39,295 bases of DNA from Candidatus Gastranaerophilales bacterium. Its GTDB lineage: Bacteria; Cyanobacteriota; Vampirovibrionia; Gastranaerophilales; Gastranaerophilaceae. The translations under genes were made by a program, and so were the position numbers. This document shows positions 34,299-39,295 of this stretch, in pieces; within the stretch, counting starts at the first letter, position 1, and each line of letters starts with the position of its first letter. Where the stretch lies: NCBI GenBank assembly GCA_944323285.1, contig CALURV010000005.1, forward strand, positions 1-39,295, read 5' to 3'. The notes beneath the pieces are model-generated. The model did no database searches, was not told where the DNA came from, and saw only the letters and a program-made list of their open reading frames with translations.

Positions 34299-34745
34299 AT
34301 GATTATTGATAATATAGAACAATCAGATAAATATATTTCTTTACATAAAGATTTTAAACTTGTATTTGATTACTTAAAAACTCACGATATTAGTAAATTA
34401 GAATGCGGAAAACACGAATTAAGAGGAAATGAAGTATTTTTTAATTTACAAGAATATGAAACAAAACCAATACAAAAACTTGAAGCTCATAAAAAATATA
34501 TTGATATTCAAGTTGTAGCTATTGGTGAAGAATATATGGGGTACACCAATATTGACAAAACTACAGTTAGTGAGGAATATAACGAAGAAAAAGATGTAAT
34601 GTTTTTAAACGGAAGTGTTGATAAATTGTTAGCAAATAATAAAACATTTTTAATATTTTATCCTCAAGATGCACACATGCCGGCTTTATCAGTAGAACAG
34701 CCAAAATATGTAAAAAAAGCTATTTTTAAAATTCTACAAAATTAG
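34299..34745 (+). CDS. YhcH/YjgK/YiaL-family protein
   Basis: A 148-residue single cupin-like domain of the YhcH/YiaL (DUF386) family. The conserved signatures are EVFFNLQEYETKP, LEAHKKYIDIQVV (the EAH...DIQ metal-binding set) and FLIFYPQDAHMPAL. Members are linked to sialic acid or other sugar metabolism (YhcH as a sugar anomerase, EbgC-like). Here no sugar genes are near, so the substrate is open. Its start codon lies directly behind the G10 tract, which could make expression phase-variable. Confidence 0.88.
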   Translation: MIIDNIEQSDKYISLHKDFKLVFDYLKTHDISKLECGKHELRGNEVFFNLQEYETKPIQKLEAHKKYIDIQVVAIGEEYMGYTNIDKTTVSEEYNEEKDVMFLNGSVDKLLANNKTFLIFYPQDAHMPALSVEQPKYVKKAIFKILQN

Positions 34746-34860
34746 TTATTTTTAATAAAAAATTTTAACAAATGTAAACTTAACACTAGTCAAAATAAAA
34801 AAAACGAGTTAAAATAACAAAGCAATTATTTAAAGTAAGCAAAAAGGGGTAAAGGAAATT

Positions 34861-34989
34861 ATGAATATGAATTTTATTTTTAATTTTGTAGCTGAAGTTA
34901 TCAACCTTTCTGCTTCTTGGCTTTCTTTTAATAATAAAGAATGGGCATGGTGTCCTATTCGTGTTGACAATCGTTCTGACATATTTTAA
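34861..34989 (+). CDS. Trp-rich leader peptide upstream of trpBA (42 aa)
   Basis: A 42-codon ORF with a good ribosome binding site (AAAGGAAATT before ATG) and TAA at 34987-34989. It contains three Trp codons, at 34918-34920, 34942-34944 and 34948-34950 (sequence ASWL and KEWAWC), against the usual about one per hundred residues. It lies 199 bases before trpB. Its 3' part can base-pair with 35012-35031, and a terminator-like hairpin with a U-run follows at 35034-35067. That is the layout of a translation-coupled trp attenuator. No homology to known TrpL peptides is claimed; it might also be a plain small protein. Confidence 0.6.
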   Translation: MNMNFIFNFVAEVINLSASWLSFNNKEWAWCPIRVDNRSDIF

Positions 34990-35067
34990 TTAATATAAAC
35001 TGTTTTATTTTTACGATTTGTCGACAATAGGTAATGATTTTTGATTTTACAAAAATCATACTTTTTT
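34954..35067 (+). promoter_or_regulatory. Candidate trp attenuator: leader pairing plus terminator hairpin
   Basis: Two elements. First, a long-range helix: CCTATT (34954-34959) with AATAGG (35026-35031), and GTTGACAATCGT (34963-34974) with ACGATTTGTCGAC (35013-35025), 12 pairs with one wobble and one bulge. Second, a hairpin ATGATTTTTG (35034-35043) / CAAAAATCAT (35050-35059) followed by ACTTTTTT, which reads as a weak intrinsic terminator. The helix uses codons just after the Trp codons, so ribosome position should decide its formation. How the helix excludes the terminator is not obvious, since they barely overlap. Confidence 0.45.
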
Positions 35068-35122
35068 ATGAGATAAAATAAAAAATTATCTTATCTAATA
35101 TAATTTTAGACAAAATCTACGT

Positions 35123-35151
35123 TTTACCGTTAGATTTAACTTTGATAATAT
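35123..35151 (+). promoter_or_regulatory. Possible internal promoter for trpBA
   Basis: TTTACC (35123-35128), exactly 17 bases, TAATAT (35146-35151). It would start transcription downstream of the candidate attenuator and give trpBA a constitutive supply. AT-rich DNA makes such matches easy by chance. The surrounding 34990-35188 holds no other gene. Confidence 0.35.
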
Positions 35152-35188
35152 AAATAATAATAATTTAAATTAGTAAAAGGATATAAAA

Positions 35189-36373
35189 ATGAACAAAACA
35201 AAATTTGGACAATTTGGAGGACAATACATTCCTGAAGTATTAATGCAGGAAATAATAAATCTTGAAAAAGCTTATGAAAAATATAGCAAGGATGAGAAGT
35301 TTAATAAGGAATTAAAAGACTTACTAAGAAATTATGCAGGACGCCCATCTTTACTATATTACGCAAAAAATATGACAGAAAACTTAGGCGGGGCAAAAAT
35401 ATATTTAAAAAGAGAAGATTTAAATCATACAGGATCTCATAAAATAAATAATGTACTAGGTCAAGCTCTGCTCGCAAAATATATGGGGAAAAAAAGAGTA
35501 ATAGCAGAAACGGGGGCAGGACAGCACGGTGTTGCAACTGCAACAGCAGCAGCTCTTCTTGGCTTAGAATGTGAAATATATATGGGGCTTGAAGATACCA
35601 TCCGTCAATCACTAAATGTATATAGAATGGAGCTTTTAGGTGCAAAAGTTCACGCAGTAACCTTTGGCACACAAACATTAAAAGATGCCGTCAATGAAGC
35701 CATGAAAGAATGGTCAAAAAGATATGAAGATACAATGTATCTTTTAGGTTCAGTGATGGGACCCCATCCATATCCTACAATAGTAAGAGATTTTCAAAGT
35801 GTAATAAGTAAAGAAGCAAGAGAACAAATTCTTGAACTTGAAGGAAGACTTCCTAATGTTGTAATGGCTTGCATTGGCGGCGGAAGCAATGCAATGGGAA
35901 TGTTTTATAACTTTATAAATGATAAAGATGTTCAATTAATCGGATGCGAAGCAGCAGGTTTAGGTATTGATTCAGATAAACATGCCGCAACAATGACAAA
36001 AGGAAATATCGGTATATTTCATGGGATGAAATCAATTTTTTGCCAAGATAAACACGGGCATATATCTCCAGTTTATTCAATTTCTGCCGGTTTAGACTAC
36101 CCTGGTGTAGGACCTGAACATGCTTATTTAAAAGAAATAGGAAGAGCAAATTATGTTGCGATTACAGATGAAGAAGCTGTTGATGCTTTTGAATATTTAT
36201 CAAAAATAGAAGGAATAATTCCTGCAATTGAAAGTTCTCATGCTGTTGCTTATGCTAAAAAGTTAGCTCCGACAATGAAGAAAGATGAAATAATTATTGT
36301 ATGTCTATCGGGTAGAGGAGATAAAGATGTAGCTGCTATTGCTAAATATAGAGGGAGAATAATAAATGAATAA
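35189..36373 (+). CDS. trpB: Tryptophan synthase beta chain
   Basis: A 394-residue TrpB (type 1). It condenses indole with serine using PLP. The start is the typical [11 protein letters not shown]. The PLP lysine is Lys85 in [13 protein letters not shown], the indole-site Glu lies in AETGAGQHG, the phosphate loop is GGGSNAMG, and the C-terminal SGRGDKD is intact. AAAGGAT precedes the ATG. It overlaps trpA by eight bases, which couples translation of the two subunits. Other trp genes (E, G, D, C, F) are not nearby, so this is a split trp pathway or an indole-salvage pair. Confidence 0.97.
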   Translation: MNKTKFGQFGGQYIPEVLMQEIINLEKAYEKYSKDEKFNKELKDLLRNYAGRPSLLYYAKNMTENLGGAKIYLKREDLNHTGSHKINNVLGQALLAKYMGKKRVIAETGAGQHGVATATAAALLGLECEIYMGLEDTIRQSLNVYRMELLGAKVHAVTFGTQTLKDAVNEAMKEWSKRYEDTMYLLGSVMGPHPYPTIVRDFQSVISKEAREQILELEGRLPNVVMACIGGGSNAMGMFYNFINDKDVQLIGCEAAGLGIDSDKHAATMTKGNIGIFHGMKSIFCQDKHGHISPVYSISAGLDYPGVGPEHAYLKEIGRANYVAITDEEAVDAFEYLSKIEGIIPAIESSHAVAYAKKLAPTMKKDEIIIVCLSGRGDKDVAAIAKYRGRIINE

Positions 36374-37133
36374 CATAAATAACGCATTTAAAAATAAATC
36401 TTTAATTGGATTTATAATGGCTGGTGATCCGGATTTAAATACTACAAAAGAAGTTATTATTTCAATGTCACAAGCAGGGGCTGATATGGTAGAACTGGGC
36501 ATTCCATTTTCTGACCCTATTGCAGAAAGCAGTATTGTACAAAGTGCAAATTTACGTGCTTTAAAGTCAGAAACTTATCTTCCAAGTATTTTTGAAATGA
36601 TAAAAGAAGTTAGAAAAACAACTCAAATTTCAATAATTCTTCATTCATATATCAACCCTGTTTTTAATTACGGATATGAAGAATTTTTTAAGAAATGCTC
36701 AGAAGTAAATGTGGATGGCATTATTATCCCAGATTTACCTTTTGAAGAAAAATCAGAGATACAATATTATGCAGATAAAAATAACGTAAATATTATATCT
36801 ATTGTTGTACCTATTGATATAAACAGAGTTGAAACTATAGCGAAAGATGCGAAAGGATTTATATACTTAGTTCCTTCTATCGGCTCAACAAGTTCAATGG
36901 AAGGACATTTAAGTGAAATAACAAAAGTAATTGATACATTGAAAAAAAATACCAATATTCCAATTGCAATAGGCTTTGGAATAAATACAGCTCAACAAGC
37001 TTCTTTCTTTTCTGAAATAGCAGATGGAATTATTATTGGTAATGGAATAGTAAAAATAATTGAAAAATATAATAAAGAATCTGCAAAATATGTATTCGAC
37101 TACATAAAAGAAATGAAAAACGCTATTATATAA
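36366..37133 (+). CDS. trpA: Tryptophan synthase alpha chain
   Basis: A 255-residue TIM barrel that cleaves indole-3-glycerol phosphate and passes indole to TrpB. The catalytic Glu is Glu43 in [10 protein letters not shown]. The partner residue that is Asp60 in E. coli (PLADGP) is Glu54 here (PIAESS), and the two following residues are Ser-Ser instead of Gly-Pro. Related gut Firmicutes carry IAEG, so a Glu at this position is an established variant, while the SS is less usual. The phosphate site (IGFGINT ... GNGIVK) is normal. The start overlaps trpB. The gene is followed after 11 bases by a membrane TPR protein gene. Confidence 0.94.
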   Translation: MNNINNAFKNKSLIGFIMAGDPDLNTTKEVIISMSQAGADMVELGIPFSDPIAESSIVQSANLRALKSETYLPSIFEMIKEVRKTTQISIILHSYINPVFNYGYEEFFKKCSEVNVDGIIIPDLPFEEKSEIQYYADKNNVNIISIVVPIDINRVETIAKDAKGFIYLVPSIGSTSSMEGHLSEITKVIDTLKKNTNIPIAIGFGINTAQQASFFSEIADGIIIGNGIVKIIEKYNKESAKYVFDYIKEMKNAII

Positions 37134-37144
37134 AAGGATAAAAA

Positions 37145-38104
37145 ATGAACAATATATACATAATAATATCAAATTTATTTTATTTTTCTGTTGCAATAAT
37201 TCCTTTTATACTAATTCATTGCCTTGTTTTTCATGAAAAAATGAGCAAGAAAAAGCTTCTAATTTCAATTCTTGCGGCAGCAATTATTATGCCAATAATT
37301 GCTGCCATTTCTTGTTATATAACTGCATTTAAGCAATTTGATATAATTAAAGATTCTTTTTTCATTGGTAACAGCACTCTTTATATATTAGGATATATTG
37401 GACTAATTGCAATAAATTATATAATTTTCTTGATTGTTAAATTAAAAAAAGAAGAAAAATATAAAACACAAAAAAGTAAATTTATTATTATTTTTTCAAT
37501 ACTCATTATAATGATTTATCAGTCAATTCCAACATTTTTATTATGTTTTTCCCTATCTTCTAAAAATATTAATAACCAAATAAAAATTACAAAGCTTGCA
37601 TTAAAATTATCAACCTTCCCGTACACTAAAGGTGTTTTAGCTTTTTACACAGGAATGGAAATATTTGCTTCAGAATATAACGAAAAAAATATAGAAGAAG
37701 CAATTAAATATTCTGAATTATGTAATAAATTTTTAAAGACTGATTCAAGTAAAAAAGATTTATTAATACATTATCTGCATGGAAAAAAATACCAAGAAGC
37801 CCTAAAAATGGCATTAGAATTAAAAAATAAAGGTATTAATGTAGATTTTGAATTAATACAAATATATATAGAATTAAATAAAATAGATGAAGCTCTAAAG
37901 GTAAGTGATAATCCTATAAAAAAAGCTTTCATATACAGAAAAATTAAAAATTATGATAAAGCGCTTGAAAGTATAAATAAACTTGAGAAAAATAATGTTG
38001 ATTTATATTTGAACAGAGCCATAATCTATGAAGAAATGGGCAAAAAAGATTTAGCTGAACAAGATATAAATAAAATTAAAGAATTAAAAAGACCTAAAAA
38101 GTAA
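37145..38104 (+). CDS. Membrane protein with C-terminal TPR-like repeats
   Basis: A 319-residue protein with four predicted N-terminal membrane helices (about 5-26, 38-60, 74-100, 112-136) and a soluble C-terminal half of helical hairpins resembling TPRs (about 165-315; clearest unit FIYRKIKNYDKALESINKLE, then LNRAIIYEEMGKKDLAEQDI). TPR arrays bind partner proteins. I do not recognise the family. It starts 11 bases after trpA behind AAAAGGAT and is likely part of the same transcript, although a link to tryptophan synthesis is not evident. Confidence 0.75.
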   Translation: MNNIYIIISNLFYFSVAIIPFILIHCLVFHEKMSKKKLLISILAAAIIMPIIAAISCYITAFKQFDIIKDSFFIGNSTLYILGYIGLIAINYIIFLIVKLKKEEKYKTQKSKFIIIFSILIIMIYQSIPTFLLCFSLSSKNINNQIKITKLALKLSTFPYTKGVLAFYTGMEIFASEYNEKNIEEAIKYSELCNKFLKTDSSKKDLLIHYLHGKKYQEALKMALELKNKGINVDFELIQIYIELNKIDEALKVSDNPIKKAFIYRKIKNYDKALESINKLEKNNVDLYLNRAIIYEEMGKKDLAEQDINKIKELKRPKK

Positions 38105-38171
38105 ACTTGATAAAAGAGCATGTTTTAACTAATATTTTCATGTAATTTGTACAAATGAAAGAAGGTAAAAT

Positions 38172-38948
38172 ATGACAAGAAGACCCGTAATAGCCGGAAA
38201 TTGGAAGATGCATAAACTTCAAGCAGAAGCAGCACAACTGACAAATGATATAATGCTTGAACTAAAATCAGAAGATAAAGCAGCACTGCCTGAAGTTATT
38301 ATTGCCCCAACATTTACATCTTTATATGCTGCAAATAAAGCACTAAAAGATTGTGGATGCGGTAAAGTAAGATTAGCAGCACAAAATTGCTACTATGAAA
38401 CACAAGGTGCTTTCACTGGAGAATGTTCTGTTGAAATGCTTAAAGATGCAGGTTGTGAATACATAATCATCGGTCACTCAGAAAGAAGAGAATATTTTGG
38501 TGAAACAGATGAAATGGTTAATAAAAAAGCAAAAGCAATTTTAGCAAACAGTTTAATTCCAATTATATGTTGCGGAGAATCTTTAGAACAAAGAGAAGCT
38601 GGTGTTACAGATTATCATATAGCATCTCAAATAACAAAAGCATTAAAAGATTTAACAAAAGAAGAAGTTGCAAAATCTATTATAGCTTATGAACCAATTT
38701 GGGCTATTGGAACAGGAAAAACCTGTGATTCTGTTGAAGCAAACAGAGTTATTGCAATGATAAGAAATGTTGTTAAAGGACTATATGATGCAAATACAGC
38801 TGAAGCAATAAGAATATTATATGGTGGCAGTGTAAAACCAGGAACAATAAAAGAACAAATGGCACAATCAGATATAGATGGTGCATTAGTAGGCGGAGCA
38901 AGTTTAACAGCAGATAGTTTTGCACAAATAGTAAAAGGTGCAATGTAA
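38172..38948 (+). CDS. tpiA: Triosephosphate isomerase
   Basis: A 258-residue TIM that interconverts dihydroxyacetone phosphate and glyceraldehyde-3-phosphate. All catalytic pieces are present: NWKMHK (Asn11, Lys13), GHSERREYFGE (electrophilic His), catalytic loop YEPIWAIGTGKT (Glu base), and the phosphate-binding YGGSVKP and GALVGGASL. Length is standard. AAGAAGG precedes the ATG. It has its own 67-base upstream gap and a strong terminator after it, so it is probably a single-gene unit. Confidence 0.97.
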   Translation: MTRRPVIAGNWKMHKLQAEAAQLTNDIMLELKSEDKAALPEVIIAPTFTSLYAANKALKDCGCGKVRLAAQNCYYETQGAFTGECSVEMLKDAGCEYIIIGHSERREYFGETDEMVNKKAKAILANSLIPIICCGESLEQREAGVTDYHIASQITKALKDLTKEEVAKSIIAYEPIWAIGTGKTCDSVEANRVIAMIRNVVKGLYDANTAEAIRILYGGSVKPGTIKEQMAQSDIDGALVGGASLTADSFAQIVKGAM

Positions 38949-38968
38949 TTTAGTAATAATATAGCCAC

Positions 38969-39001
38969 AAAAAGCTCTTGGATTATATTCAAGAGCTTTT
39001 T
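38969..39001. terminator. Terminator of tpiA
   Basis: 12-bp stem AAAAAGCTCTTG / CAAGAGCTTTTT with a nine-base loop (GATTATATT). The T-run is contained in the stem. Confidence 0.88.
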
Positions 39002-39033
39002 ACATAATAAATATTATTTAAATTAATCTTAAA

Positions 39034-39123
39034 TGTCCGATAAAAAATTCACGATAAGCTGAAAGTGTGAGTGAATTTTTTTTTACAAAACGAACCAAAA
39101 ACTTTGTTTTTGAGTAAGTGAAG
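39034..39123 (-). repeat. Interspersed hairpin repeat, copy 5 (partial, long variant, inverted)
   Basis: Read on the minus strand it matches the 3' half of copy 1, including the AAACAAAGTTTTTGGTTCG segment missing from the 119-bp copies, the GTGAATTTTTT hairpin, and the CGGACA end. The 5' half is missing: an IS3-like end begins where the match stops, so the copy appears interrupted by the insertion. The rest may continue beyond the window. Confidence 0.8.
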
Positions 39124-39295
39124 TGTACCCCAAAAAGCGGACAAAGTAGGTAGGAAAAATTCTGTTAAAATAAGGAAAGGAGAAAAAGATGAGAAAACAG
39201 AAAAATTTTACCGAAGAACAAAAATGTAAACTACTTAAATCACCTTTTGTAGAGAAAGTATATTCTAATCATATTGTATACTCTATTGAATTCAA
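39124..39295 (+). mobile_element. Left end of an IS3-family insertion sequence
   Basis: The end TGTACCCCAAAAAGCGGACA resembles the terminal inverted repeats of the IS3 family (IS150-like group: TG ... CCCCAAAA ... GACA). It is followed 65 bases later by the start of a transposase gene with a strong ribosome binding site. The element runs off the window, so its other end and any target-site duplication cannot be seen. Confidence 0.7.
39189..39295 (+). CDS. IS3-family transposase, helix-turn-helix N-terminus (partial)
   Basis: The first 35 residues begin MRKQKNFTEEQKCKLLKSPF and contain the EKVYSNHIVYSIEF segment typical of the start of IS3-group OrfA-type helix-turn-helix proteins (the 'KVS..SITYS.EFK' pattern). 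AAAGGAGA lies 10 bases before the ATG. The gene is cut by the window edge, so intactness and the usual programmed frameshift cannot be checked. Confidence 0.75.
   Translation, partial: MRKQKNFTEEQKCKLLKSPFVEKVYSNHIVYSIEF

Noticed and set aside
34990-35188. T-box riboswitch before trpB
   Set aside because: No T-box core (AGGGTGG..ACCGCG-like) is present; the Trp-codon leader with hairpins fits better.
35301-35678. 125-residue minus-strand ORF opposite trpB
   Set aside because: Leu-rich antisense frame of a highly conserved gene; no independent signals.

Overview
This is a low-GC (roughly 28-30%) chromosomal stretch from a diderm bacterium. The best fit is the non-photosynthetic sister lineage of Cyanobacteria (Vampirovibrionia/Melainabacteria, probably gut Gastranaerophilales). 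Three things point there: an OmpR-type regulator that reads as an ortholog of cyanobacterial RpaB, a yggS-sepF cell-division pair as in Cyanobacteria and Gram-positives, and a tRNA gene without encoded CCA. An EmrAB/outer-membrane-factor efflux set and a large AsmA-like protein imply an outer membrane. The taxonomic placement is inference from protein resemblance; no search was run.

Layout. 1-4.9 kb: the 3' end of a coiled-coil protein gene, a divergent tripartite drug-efflux locus (emrB, emrA / outer membrane factor) around a 26-bp near-palindrome, and two small unknown genes. 4.9-8.3 kb: ricT (PSP1), a histidine kinase without a sensor domain, and a lone radical SAM gene, interspersed with two copies of a hairpin-rich repeat. 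8.3-18.2 kb: tsf-rpsB with a structured leader, a 1287-residue AsmA-like protein, an nfeD-stomatin operon, a HAD hydrolase, and a 529-residue acidic coiled-coil/EF-hand protein. 18.2-24.8 kb: a PfkB kinase and Xer recombinase, yggS-sepF, a DUF2229 protein and an EamA transporter, then the rpaB-like regulator. 24.8-28 kb: the rpmG-tRNA-Trp-secE-nusG-rplK-rplA cluster on the minus strand, cut off after rplA by a terminator. 28-31 kb: a membrane protein gene bracketed by two identical 119-bp repeats, then folK with a BaiN/HI0933 flavoprotein. 31-39.3 kb: ribE-ribBA-GNAT, a YhcH-family gene behind a G10 tract, a Trp-rich leader ORF, trpBA, a TPR membrane protein, tpiA, and the left end of an IS3-family element sitting in a fifth repeat copy.

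Most interesting signals: (1) four direct 10-bp units (23915-23954) overlapping the promoter of the rpaB-like gene, matching the tandem HLR1 logic of cyanobacterial RpaB; (2) a 42-codon leader ORF with three Trp codons and downstream hairpins ahead of trpBA, a candidate attenuator; (3) a 119-bp two-hairpin repeat family in five copies, two of them identical and flanking one gene; (4) a G10 tract in the 5' leader of the YhcH gene, a potential phase-variable switch; (5) a 32-bp palindrome between xer and yggS. Most genes are housekeeping; I see no phage, CRISPR array or obvious defence island.
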